Shown here in pieces: positions 53,879 to 62,190 of a DNA stretch of 64,000 nucleotides. Each line of letters opens with the position of its first letter. Within the stretch, counting starts at the first letter, position 1. This stretch comes from Aurantimonas endophytica (GTDB taxonomy: Bacteria; Pseudomonadota; Alphaproteobacteria; Rhizobiales; Rhizobiaceae). Position numbers and translations under genes: made by a program. Location of the stretch: positions 1,488,001 through 1,552,000 of the forward strand of contig NZ_JACIEM010000001.1 of assembly GCF_014196845.1 (NCBI RefSeq). The letters are read 5' to 3'. Under the pieces are notes generated by a model. That model saw nothing but the letters and a program-made list of their open reading frames with translations, was not told where the DNA came from and did no database searches.

Positions 53879-54241
53879 ATGTCGAATGCAGGCAACGGCG
53901 GAGGCGACCGGGCGACCGCCGGAGGCACCAACGTAACCGGCGACGCGGATATGTCCGGCGTCAGCCAGCCGGTCACGGAGGCCGAAATCGAGGACATCAT
54001 CAACAGCCCCGACATGCTGATCGAGGAAAAGCAGGCGCGGCTGGAGGAATTGTCCCGGCGCGTCGGCTACCGGGAGCCGGTAGATGAGGGCGAGGATTTC
54101 AATCCGTTGGGTCTGCAGATCAGCGAAGCGCTGAACCTGCTTGCCGACGGCGGCCACACCTATTCCGCCGTCGATGAGACGGACCTGGATCCTGAAGGTC
54201 CCACGGGTGCGCCAGAGGATGAAAACGGGTCTTCCCGCTAG
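53879..54241 (+). CDS. Small acidic hypothetical protein
   Basis: 120 aa, no signal peptide or membrane helix, very acidic. A central helical segment (TEAEIEDIINSPDMLIEEKQARLEELSRRVGYREP) is flanked by Gly/Thr-rich and Asp/Glu-rich ends. No family recognised. GGAGG seven bases before the ATG is a strong ribosome site. It sits among EcfG targets but I see no GGAAC promoter in the short gap before it. Confidence 0.62.
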   Translation: MSNAGNGGGDRATAGGTNVTGDADMSGVSQPVTEAEIEDIINSPDMLIEEKQARLEELSRRVGYREPVDEGEDFNPLGLQISEALNLLADGGHTYSAVDETDLDPEGPTGAPEDENGSSR

Positions 54242-54265
54242 CACTCTGCCTGCGCGGCTGTCGGG

Positions 54266-55213
54266 CTATTTCGCAAGGGCCACAGTCGGTTCGGAAGCCG
54301 GCACGAGGTAACTGGCTTCCGCCGGCACCAGCACGTTGAGCGCCTGTGGCTTGATCTCCACCAACATACTGGGTTCCAGCCGGGTGAGTTCCCCGTCGCG
54401 GACTGCCCTCTTGTCATGATGCCGGCCATTGTATTCGAACGCGACCTTGTGCGCCGTCAGGACCTCCAGATGCGGGTTCTGCCGCCATGACCCCCGCAGG
54501 ATGTCGAACGTCAGTTTCATGACGGCGCGCGGCGCCTTCACCCGGCAGATGTAGACGCCGAGGACGCCGCCTCTCGGATCGTCCGCGTAAGGTACGTGGC
54601 CCTCCCCGTAAAGATTGTTCGAGATGGCGACGGCAGGGCTGGAGATGCGCTGCTGGGCACCGTCGATCTCGATGACGAGTTCTACCGAAGGCAATTGCTT
54701 CAGCGCCAGGAAGACCGCGCGGCTCGACGCGATGATCTTGCCGATGCGCGAGCGGTAGGTGAGGCCTTCACGCATCCGCACCATGCGCGCATGCAGGCCC
54801 ACCGCGAACTGGTGGACGAACGGCTCTCCGTTGACCGTGCCGACGTCCACGGCCAGCACCTGTCCCGACGCCAGCGCGGCGATCGCCTCGGTCAGATCGA
54901 GCGGTATCTGAAGCGTGCGGGCGAACAGGTTCATCGTTCCCGCCGGCAGGATCGCCAGAGCGATGCTCTTGCCGGTCAGCGCCATGGCGGCCGCTGAGAC
55001 CGTCCCATCCCCGCCACCGACCATCAGCACATCGATGTCCGTGCGCTCGGATGCGCTGCGGATCGTGTCGACGATGGCCTTGCCCTTGCACCGCTCCACC
55101 GTGATTTCGTGACCGTGAACCTGGAACTCGTCACGGATCAGCGCCGCCAGCCAATCCAGATCCAGCGTCTTCAGCGTGCCGCCATCCTGGTTGAGCAGCG
55201 CGAGAATCTTCAT
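54266..55213 (-). CDS. Diacylglycerol/lipid kinase family protein (YegS/BmrU-like)
   Basis: 315 aa from the ATG at 55213. DAGK catalytic domain: VLMVGGGDGTVSAAAMALTGKSIALAILPAGTMNLFARTLQIP contains the GGDGT nucleotide loop and PxGTxNxFAR motif. The C-terminal β-sandwich region extends through GEGHVPYADDPRGGVLGVY. Phosphorylates a lipid or sphingoid-like substrate at the membrane. It is convergent with the 120-aa gene and divergent from the DUF1328 gene. Confidence 0.88.
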   Translation of the reverse strand: MKILALLNQDGGTLKTLDLDWLAALIRDEFQVHGHEITVERCKGKAIVDTIRSASERTDIDVLMVGGGDGTVSAAAMALTGKSIALAILPAGTMNLFARTLQIPLDLTEAIAALASGQVLAVDVGTVNGEPFVHQFAVGLHARMVRMREGLTYRSRIGKIIASSRAVFLALKQLPSVELVIEIDGAQQRISSPAVAISNNLYGEGHVPYADDPRGGVLGVYICRVKAPRAVMKLTFDILRGSWRQNPHLEVLTAHKVAFEYNGRHHDKRAVRDGELTRLEPSMLVEIKPQALNVLVPAEASYLVPASEPTVALAK

Positions 55214-55349
55214 GTACGTCCCCAGTCGGCGAGATGTGGTCGAGGATCTTCCGGACGAGACAGTCGCGCCACGCTGCCGCCGCTGCACATAACCGCTTAT
55301 CGCCGAAGCGCCAGTCCGCGCAATGCCGTCGCGGCAATGGTTGCCAAAT

Positions 55350-55375
55350 GGAACCGTTGCCGTGGCGTCTCCGTT
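55350..55375 (+). promoter_or_regulatory. EcfG promoter for the DUF1328 gene
   Basis: GGAAC (55350-55354), 17 bases, CGTT (55372-55375), 47 bp before the ATG. Full consensus. It lies in the 55214-55422 divergent gap, which otherwise holds nothing I can name. Confidence 0.8.
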
Positions 55376-55422
55376 CTCGCCGCAAGGTCACGCAGGCGCG
55401 CGGCCGTAAACTGGAGCACGAC

Positions 55423-55587
55423 ATGATCGAATGGATCGTCATTTTGCTGATCGTGGCCGCGATAGCGAGCCTTCTCGGATTCCGCGGCGTAGCCGGAGTT
55501 TCGGCAGGCATAGCCAAGGTGCTCATCTTCATTGTGCTGATCGGCCTGCTGCTGATGCTGATCTTCGGCGTGCTGGTCTTCGCCTGA
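55423..55587 (+). CDS. DUF1328 (YtjA-like) small membrane protein
   Basis: 54 aa, GGAG seven bases before the ATG. Two hydrophobic helices separated by a Gly-rich turn (ASLLGFRGVAGVSAGIAKVL), the DUF1328 pattern. Function unknown; relatives are stress-induced in several bacteria. A consensus GGAAC promoter assigns it to the EcfG regulon. Confidence 0.85.
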   Translation: MIEWIVILLIVAAIASLLGFRGVAGVSAGIAKVLIFIVLIGLLLMLIFGVLVFA

Positions 55588-55650
55588 TCCGTCGGCGCTG
55601 GAAGGTCATCCGGGGAAGGCAGGGGGCGGCCCAAGAAAGATCGGTTTCGG

Positions 55651-55675
55651 GGAACCGAAAGGTCTTTGGGCGGTT
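55651..55675 (+). promoter_or_regulatory. EcfG promoter for the PRC-barrel gene
   Basis: GGAAC (55651-55655), 17 bases, GTT (55673-55675). Transcription would begin near 55682, placing the large palindrome at 55690 within the first bases of the mRNA. Confidence 0.78.
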
Positions 55676-55689
55676 CTATCCCCATAGGC

Positions 55690-55731
55690 GTCACGATCAC
55701 GAGAGCTAAGTTAGCATTTCGTGATCGTGAC
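55690..55731 (+). promoter_or_regulatory. 42-nt nested palindrome in the PRC-barrel gene leader
   Basis: GTCACGATCACGA (55690-55702) and its exact reverse complement TCGTGATCGTGAC (55719-55731) enclose a second palindrome GCTAAGTTAGC (55705-55715). No T tract follows, so it is not a typical terminator. It lies after the predicted EcfG start point and ~35 bp before the ATG. It may be an RNA stem controlling stability or translation, or a DNA operator. Confidence 0.7.
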
Positions 55732-55766
55732 CGCGTCTATCCCAAGAATAGACAAGGATGTTTTTC

Positions 55767-57320
55767 ATGATGCGCAAGCTTTTCGCCACCACGGCCCTAG
55801 CCGGAATTCTCGCGACCTCGGCATATGCCCAGGACGCAGCTCCTGCCAACACCACCCCTGTCGCACCGGATGCCGCTGTGACCATCGACTCCGATGCAGC
55901 GGCGACCGCGCCTGCTGCCGGCGAGCACGCTGGAATGGCGCAGGGCGACCATATGCAGTCGCTGACGGAAGAGCAGCATCTTGCCTCCGACCTGATCGAT
56001 ATGGCGATCTACCAGAACGCCGCAGCCGATGCCGAGAGCATCGGTGAGATCGAGAACTTCCTGGTCGGCAATGACGGCAATGTCGTCGCAGCCGTGGTCG
56101 AAACCTCCGCCAGTGGCGAGAGCCGCACCGTGGCGATCCCGTTCGACCAGATCACCTGGTCGGTCGGCGAGAACAACGAGCCCCGCGCCGTGCTGAATGT
56201 CGGTGTCGAGCAGCTTGCCCAGGCACCGGAATTCGTCGAGCCCGAAGACCAGGCTGCTGCGGCCGGTACCGTGGCTGTCGACGGCGCCCCGGCCACCGGT
56301 ACGGCCTCCGCGCCAGTTGCCGGCACGGAGCAGACGGCCGCCACCCCGCCGGCCGCCGCCACTACGGAGACGGCAGCAGCGACGGACGGCGAGTATCCCT
56401 CGCAGGTCGGCGCCGACCAGTTCCTGGCGGATAACCTGATGAGCGCCGAAGTGCGCAGCGGCGCTGGCGACGATGCCGAAGAGATCGGCACGATCAGCGA
56501 CCTCGTCATGGCCTCGGATGGCCGAGTTGAAGCGGCCGTCATCGGCGTCGGCGGCTTCCTCGGCATCGGCGAAAAGGACGTCGCTGTCCCCTTCGACCAG
56601 CTCCAGATGACCCGCGACGATGACAACGACCTTGTCGTCGCGACGGCCATGACCCGCGAGCAGCTCGAGCAGGCCCCGTCCTTCGAGGTCGCCGACGACA
56701 ACGCCACCATGGCGGCCGGCGAGCCGGCGGCAACCACCGGAGCAGCAACGGGCACGGCCAACCAGATGACCGCGACCGATCCGGCCCAGACCGAAGTCGT
56801 CGCACCGGGCGGTAGCGTCGCTGGCGCAGGTACCGAGATGACGCAGGCTCCAGCCGGCACCGCCGCAACGACCGGCACCGCTGCTGCAACGGGCGCCGCC
56901 ACCGGCGCCGCCGACACGACCACCACGGCTTCGACCGGTGGCGAGCGTGAAGGCATGACCGCGGTGACCGACCAGTCGGAGCTGACGGCCGACAACCTCC
57001 TCGGCGCATCGGTTTACGGTCCGAACGAGGAGACCGTGGGCGACATCGCCGACATCGCGCTGAGCCCCGAGGGTCAGGTCGACGCGGTCATCGTCGATGT
57101 CGGTGGCTTCCTCGGGATCGGCGCCAAGCCGGTCGCGGTCGCCATGGACAACCTCCAGTTCATGCAGGACGCCGGTGGGTCGCTGTATCTCTATACGCAG
57201 TTCACCCAGGAGCAGCTCGAGGCGGCTCCCGAGTATGACGCGGACAGCTACGCCGACAACCGCGAAACGATGCGGATCCAGTCGGGCGGCACCGCCGGCC
57301 AGCCGGCAACGGCTAACTAA
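55767..57320 (+). CDS. Exported protein with three PRC-barrel domains
   Basis: About 517 aa. Signal peptide 1-22 (TSAYAQD), so periplasmic or surface. Three PRC-barrel-like repeats at ~75-155, ~215-305 and ~405-495, the last two sharing VGGFLGIG and the ending QLEQAP/QLEAAP, are joined by Ala/Thr/Gly-rich low-complexity linkers. I prefer the ATG at 55767 because AAGG at 55754 is well spaced for it and abuts the ATG at 55758. PRC barrels mediate protein interaction; the export is like the stress-induced rhizobial relatives. The EcfG promoter and leader palindrome are described separately. Confidence 0.82.
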   Translation: MMRKLFATTALAGILATSAYAQDAAPANTTPVAPDAAVTIDSDAAATAPAAGEHAGMAQGDHMQSLTEEQHLASDLIDMAIYQNAAADAESIGEIENFLVGNDGNVVAAVVETSASGESRTVAIPFDQITWSVGENNEPRAVLNVGVEQLAQAPEFVEPEDQAAAAGTVAVDGAPATGTASAPVAGTEQTAATPPAAATTETAAATDGEYPSQVGADQFLADNLMSAEVRSGAGDDAEEIGTISDLVMASDGRVEAAVIGVGGFLGIGEKDVAVPFDQLQMTRDDDNDLVVATAMTREQLEQAPSFEVADDNATMAAGEPAATTGAATGTANQMTATDPAQTEVVAPGGSVAGAGTEMTQAPAGTAATTGTAAATGAATGAADTTTTASTGGEREGMTAVTDQSELTADNLLGASVYGPNEETVGDIADIALSPEGQVDAVIVDVGGFLGIGAKPVAVAMDNLQFMQDAGGSLYLYTQFTQEQLEAAPEYDADSYADNRETMRIQSGGTAGQPATAN

Positions 57321-57337
57321 GCTTCGACTCTTCGTCG

Positions 57338-57373
57338 AGGAAAAGGGCTCGCTTCGGCGGGCCCTTTTTCGTT
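57338..57373 (+). terminator. Intrinsic terminator after the PRC-barrel gene
   Basis: AAAAGGGCTCGC-ttc-GGCGGGCCCTTTTTCGTTTT, a stem with an A tract before and a T tract after it, ~20 bp past the stop. It opens the 57321-57537 gap; nothing else there is clear. Confidence 0.85.
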
Positions 57374-57537
57374 TTCCTGGTTCTACGCTTCCCGTCGATG
57401 CCGCGCTTGTGATCTCCAGGCAAGGCAGGGTTACACTTCGTAATCTAAGAACGGCATTCTCGCCCGAATATCCGCTATCTTGCAGAAGAGGCGCGGTTCC
57501 CGCACCGCAAAATGCCGACGCAACGAACAAGGTGTCC

Positions 57538-58875
57538 ATGGCCATCCTGAAGCAGGTGCTTGTCACCTTCCTCGTCCTGATCGTCGCTGCGGCGGCCTAT
57601 ATCAAATGGGACCCGAGCGCCGGGCGGGCCGTACTCGATTCCGAGATGGCTCCTGGCTTCGTGCGCACCGCCATCCTCTTCGTGGCGCCGGAAGCCGGCG
57701 AGCCGCCAGCGGCGACGGCCGAGGGTACCGTCGGCAACCCGCGCCGCGGTAGCGGCGGCGCCACCATCGTCGTCGCCGATACGGTCGCGACCGGGGTGAC
57801 CCGAACCGCGATGCGCTCCATCGGCACGGGCGAGGCCGCGCGATCGGTCGTGGTCTATCCCGACAACACGACCGGCATCATCGAAGAGGTGCAAGTCCAG
57901 TCCGGCGACCGGGTCGAGGCAGGATCGATCCTCGCACGCCTCGAGCGGGCGAACGAGGAAGTCGCGGTGGCGCGCGCCCAACTCGGCGTCGAGGCGGCCG
58001 AAGACAAGCTCCGCCGTTTCCAGCGCCTCCAGAATTCCAACACCATCACCGCGGTCGAAGTCACGGACGTGGCGCGCGAGCGCGACAATGCGCGTCTCGA
58101 CCTGCAGGCGGCGGAGATCGCTCTCGGCAAGCGTGATATCCGCGCACCGATCGCCGGCCGCGTCGGCATCGTCAGCGCCGACCAAGGCGATCTCGTCGGC
58201 AACGATACCGTGATCGCGACCATCGACGACCGCAGCCAGCTCAAGGTGGTGTTTTTCACACCGGAGAGCTTCGTGCAGGACCTGGAGATCGGCGCGCCGT
58301 TGCAGGCCGTATCCACTGCCCGGCCGAACCGTATCCACGAAGGGCGGATTGTCGCCATCGACAGCCGTCTCGACGAGGCAAGCCGGACGCTGCGCACGGA
58401 GGCGATGATCGAGAACACGGAGGACCAGCTCCGGCCCGGCATGTCGTTCTCCGTGTCGCTGGAGCTGGATGGCGAGACGTTCCTCTCCGTCGATCCGCTG
58501 GCGGTCGTCTGGGAACGCAACGGACCGATCGTCTGGAAGATCGTCGACGAAAAGGCCGCGAAGGCGCCGGTCCGCATCGTCGAGCGCAATATCGACCGCA
58601 TCCTCGTCGCCTCGGACACGCTGAAGGAAGGCGACCTCGTGGTGGTCGAGGGGCTGCAGACGGTACGCGAGGGAGGCCCCGTGGAAATCCAGCGGGTGCG
58701 GCCGGTGCCTGCCGCGGCGGAAGAGACCTCGCCTGCCGAGGGGGTCGCGCTCGAGACGCCGCTCGGAGAAGAATCCGCGACGCCTGCCCCCGCCCCTCTC
58801 GACCGGGCCGCAGCCGCGCAGCTGCCTGGGCCCGGAACCGGCCCAAGCGGCAGCGCAAGGACGACGACCCGATGA
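57538..58875 (+). CDS. RND efflux periplasmic adaptor subunit
   Basis: 445 aa. One N-terminal anchor helix (about 5-22), then an HlyD/MFP fold: lipoyl half GIIEEVQVQSGDRVEAGSILARLERA, a helical hairpin (EVAVARAQLGVEAAEDKLRRFQRLQNSNTITAVEVTDV), the second lipoyl half (KRDIRAPIAGRVGIVSADQGDLVG) and a β-barrel region. A Pro/Ala-rich tail ends it. AAGG five bases before the ATG. The stop overlaps the transporter start (ATGA). No TolC-like gene is adjacent, so a shared outer-membrane channel is expected. Confidence 0.93.
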   Translation: MAILKQVLVTFLVLIVAAAAYIKWDPSAGRAVLDSEMAPGFVRTAILFVAPEAGEPPAATAEGTVGNPRRGSGGATIVVADTVATGVTRTAMRSIGTGEAARSVVVYPDNTTGIIEEVQVQSGDRVEAGSILARLERANEEVAVARAQLGVEAAEDKLRRFQRLQNSNTITAVEVTDVARERDNARLDLQAAEIALGKRDIRAPIAGRVGIVSADQGDLVGNDTVIATIDDRSQLKVVFFTPESFVQDLEIGAPLQAVSTARPNRIHEGRIVAIDSRLDEASRTLRTEAMIENTEDQLRPGMSFSVSLELDGETFLSVDPLAVVWERNGPIVWKIVDEKAAKAPVRIVERNIDRILVASDTLKEGDLVVVEGLQTVREGGPVEIQRVRPVPAAAEETSPAEGVALETPLGEESATPAPAPLDRAAAAQLPGPGTGPSGSARTTTR

Positions 58876-61800
58876 CCACGCCGGCGCCGCCCAATTCCAG
58901 GCCCGACGGTATCACCGCCTTCACCAGCCTGTTCATCAGGCGACCGGTGCTGACCATCGTCATCAATCTCCTGATCGTGGTCGCCGGCCTCGCCGCCTTC
59001 AGCGCGATCGAGATTCGCGAACTGCCGAATGTCGACCGCCCGGTCATCAGCGTCTCCGTCACCTTCGACGGCGCCTCGCCGGAAACCGTCGACCGCCAGA
59101 TCACCAGCCAGATCGAGAGCGCCGTCGCGCGGGTTTCGGGCATTTCCTCGGTTTCGTCGCGATCACGCTTCGGCGACAGCCGCACGACCATCGAATTCAC
59201 CGACTCCACCGATCTGAACGTCGCCGCCAGCGACGTGCGCGACGCCGTCAGCCGCATCTCCGACGTCCTGCCCGAGGGTGCGGACGAGCCGCGCATCGTC
59301 AAGGCCGACGCCGATGCCGACGCGATCATGCGCCTGGCGATCACCGCGCCCGGCATGCCGATCGAGGATCTGACGACCCTTGTCGACGACCGCATCGCGG
59401 ACCAGCTCGCCGCCGTCGAAGGCGTCGCCGACCTGCAGGTCTACGGCGACCGCGAGCGGCTGATCTATGTCGATATCGACCCCGACAAGCTGGCGACCCG
59501 CGGCTTGACCCTCGGCGACGTGTCGACCGCGTTGCAGAATGCGGCGATGGACGTGCCGGCCGGCTCGCTGGCGTCACCGACACAGGACCTGATCGTCCGG
59601 GCCGACGCCAACGTCTCCTCCCCTGCCGAATTCGAGGCCATCTTCCTCGACGAGCGGACAAGGTTGCGCGACGTCGCCGCCGTGCGCTTCGGGCCGGACG
59701 ATGCGGCCTCGCAGCAGCGGGTCAACGGCCAGACCGGCGTCGGTCTCGGCGTCGTCCGCCAGGCCGGCTCCTCGACGCTCGACATCTCCGAAGGCGTCCG
59801 CGCCGAGGTCGAGAACCTCAACCGCACGCTGCCGGACGGCGTGACGATCCGCGTCACCAGCGACGATGCCACCTTCATCGACGGCGCCATCCACGAGGTC
59901 GAGATCGCCCTCGGCCTTGCCGTCGTCATCGTCGTCTTCGTGATCTTCCTTTTCCTGCTCAACGTCAGGGCGACGATCATCCCGGCAGTGACCATGCCGA
60001 TCGCCCTGATCGGCGTCATGGCCTTCATCTATCTCGTCGGGTTCTCCATCAACATCCTGACGCTGCTGGCGCTCGTGCTGGCGACCGGCATGGTCGTCGA
60101 CGACGCCATCATCGTGCTGGAGAACATCGTGCGTCGCCGCGACATGGGCGCGAAGCCCAAGGCGGCTGCCGTGCTCGGAACGCGCGAGGTGTTCTTCGCC
60201 GTCATCTCCACGACCGCGACGCTCGCCGCCGTGTTCGTGCCGATCTCCTTCCTGCCGGGCCAGGCGGGCGGGCTGTTCCGCGAATTCGGCTTCGTGCTGG
60301 CGATCGCGGTGGTCATCTCCTCCTTCATCGCCCTCACCCTCTGCCCGATGCTCGCCGCGCATTTCCTGAAGGCGCGCGAGGACGAACGGGCGCCCGGCTT
60401 CTTCCAGAACGGCATGCGATGGATCGGCAGCCGGCTGGCCGGCTTCTACGCGATCACGCTGCGGTTCTGTCTCGCCTTCCCGCTGCTGATCGTCGTCATA
60501 GCCGGGCTGTTCTCCTTCCTCGCCTACGTAACCTTCCTCTCGATGCCGCAGGAGCTGACGCCGACCGAGGATCGCGCCGTCGTCCTGATGAGCATCGACG
60601 CGCCGCAGGGCGCGAGCCTCGACTACACCAACGGCCAGCTGCGTCGTATCGAGGACGTCGTGCTGCCGTACGTCGACAGCGGCGAGGCGACGAACGTCTT
60701 TGCGATTTCCGGCCGCGGGTCGGCCAATTCCGCCTTCCTGGTCGTGACCCTAGCCGACTGGGCCGAGCGGGAGCGGACCCAGCAGGAAATCGTCGCGGAG
60801 ATCAACGGCAAGGTCCAGCAGATCGCCGGTGTCCGGGCCTTCGCCATCCAGCCCAATTCGCTGGGCATCCGCGGCGGCGGCCGCGGCTTGCAGTTCGCCG
60901 TCGCCGGCCAGAATTTCGAGGAACTGGCCACGACGGCCGAGACGCTGCTCGAGGCGATGCAGGCCGACGGGCGGTGGGGGAACGTGCGCCTGTCGGAGAA
61001 CGCCACCCAGGCGCAGCTCTCGGTGCTGATCGACCGGGCCCGGGCCTCCGATCTCGGCATCGACATCGACGGCCTCGCGACCGCGATGCAGGCGTTGCTC
61101 GACGGCCGCGAGATCGGCCAGACCTATGTCGAGGATAAGGAAGTGCCGATCAAGCTGATCTCCACCAGCGATCCGGTGAATGATCCGGGCGACATGCGCA
61201 ACATCTTCGTCAAGGCCAGCGACGGCCGCATTGTGCCGATGTCGACGGTGGCGACGGTCGAGGAACGACCCATCGCCCCGACGCTCACCCGAGAGGATCG
61301 TGCGCGGGCGGTGGCGCTGTCGGCACAGCTGCCGGACGGCTATTCGATCCAGTCCGGCTGGCTGGACCTCCAGGCTTTCGCCGCAGACATCCTGCCGGAC
61401 AACCAGCGGCTGATCCCGCTGGCCGAGGCGGCCACGATCGACGAGACCAACAGCGGCATGGCGCTGGTCTTCGCCTTTGCCATCGTGATCATCATCCTCG
61501 TGCTCGCTGCGCAGTTCGAGAGCTTCGTCTCGTCCTTCATCATCATCGCCACCGTGCCGCTGGGCGTTGCCTGTGCGATCTTCGCGCTGAGCTTCTTCGG
61601 CATGAGCCTCAACCTCTACAGCCAGATCGGACTGGTGCTGCTGGTCGGCATCATGGCGAAGAACGGCATCCTGATCGTCGAGTTCGCCAACCAGCTCCGC
61701 GAGGAAGGGCTGAGCGTACGAGAAGCTATCGAGCAGTCCTCGCTGATCCGCCTGCGCCCGGTGATGATGACGATGATCGCGACCGTCGTCGGCGGCCTGC

Positions 61801-62048
61801 CGCTGGTATTCGCCTCCGGCGCCGGCGCCGAGGCACGCATCGCGCTGGGTTACGTCATCGTCGGCGGGCTGGGCCTCGCGACGCTGTCGACCCTCTACGT
61901 GACGCCGGTTGCCTATCTGATCCTCGGCCGCTTCTCGACCCCGAATGCCGACAAGACGGCTCAGCTCCAGCGCGACATCGCGACAGCGGAACGGCAGGAA
62001 GCCGATCGTCGTCGCATCGAGGACGGCGCGAGCCCGCAGGGAGCCTGA
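58872..62048 (+). CDS. RND efflux transporter, inner membrane
   Basis: 1058 aa. AcrB/MexF-superfamily proton antiporter with 12 membrane helices and two large periplasmic loops. Marks: FIRRPVLTIVINLLIVVAGLAAF at the N-terminus, ELPNVDRPVISVSVTFDGASPETVD, LATGMVVDDAIIVLENIVRR (TM4 with the paired Asp), and TM10 VGIMAKNGILIVEFANQLREEG. The substrate cannot be read from sequence. Confidence 0.95.
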   Translation: MTTPAPPNSRPDGITAFTSLFIRRPVLTIVINLLIVVAGLAAFSAIEIRELPNVDRPVISVSVTFDGASPETVDRQITSQIESAVARVSGISSVSSRSRFGDSRTTIEFTDSTDLNVAASDVRDAVSRISDVLPEGADEPRIVKADADADAIMRLAITAPGMPIEDLTTLVDDRIADQLAAVEGVADLQVYGDRERLIYVDIDPDKLATRGLTLGDVSTALQNAAMDVPAGSLASPTQDLIVRADANVSSPAEFEAIFLDERTRLRDVAAVRFGPDDAASQQRVNGQTGVGLGVVRQAGSSTLDISEGVRAEVENLNRTLPDGVTIRVTSDDATFIDGAIHEVEIALGLAVVIVVFVIFLFLLNVRATIIPAVTMPIALIGVMAFIYLVGFSINILTLLALVLATGMVVDDAIIVLENIVRRRDMGAKPKAAAVLGTREVFFAVISTTATLAAVFVPISFLPGQAGGLFREFGFVLAIAVVISSFIALTLCPMLAAHFLKAREDERAPGFFQNGMRWIGSRLAGFYAITLRFCLAFPLLIVVIAGLFSFLAYVTFLSMPQELTPTEDRAVVLMSIDAPQGASLDYTNGQLRRIEDVVLPYVDSGEATNVFAISGRGSANSAFLVVTLADWAERERTQQEIVAEINGKVQQIAGVRAFAIQPNSLGIRGGGRGLQFAVAGQNFEELATTAETLLEAMQADGRWGNVRLSENATQAQLSVLIDRARASDLGIDIDGLATAMQALLDGREIGQTYVEDKEVPIKLISTSDPVNDPGDMRNIFVKASDGRIVPMSTVATVEERPIAPTLTREDRARAVALSAQLPDGYSIQSGWLDLQAFAADILPDNQRLIPLAEAATIDETNSGMALVFAFAIVIIILVLAAQFESFVSSFIIIATVPLGVACAIFALSFFGMSLNLYSQIGLVLLVGIMAKNGILIVEFANQLREEGLSVREAIEQSSLIRLRPVMMTMIATVVGGLPLVFASGAGAEARIALGYVIVGGLGLATLSTLYVTPVAYLILGRFSTPNADKTAQLQRDIATAERQEADRRRIEDGASPQGA

Positions 62049-62059
62049 CAGGCACGGAT

Positions 62060-62102
62060 AAGCCTCGCCGGGAGTCAGGAGACCGCGGCCTGGGGCTTTT
62101 TT
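62060..62102 (+). terminator. Probable terminator after the RND operon
   Basis: AAGCCTC and GCCG pair with CGGC and GGGGCTT, closed by TTTTTT, starting 11 bp after the RND stop. Stem contains a small bulge. Confidence 0.6.
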
Positions 62103-62190
62103 GCGCCGCCGTGCAATTGCCGGGACGGCTGCAAGGCACCATGCTATGCTGCAGCCCCGTGATCCGGATGGCGCCCGTGCGAGGCCTATG

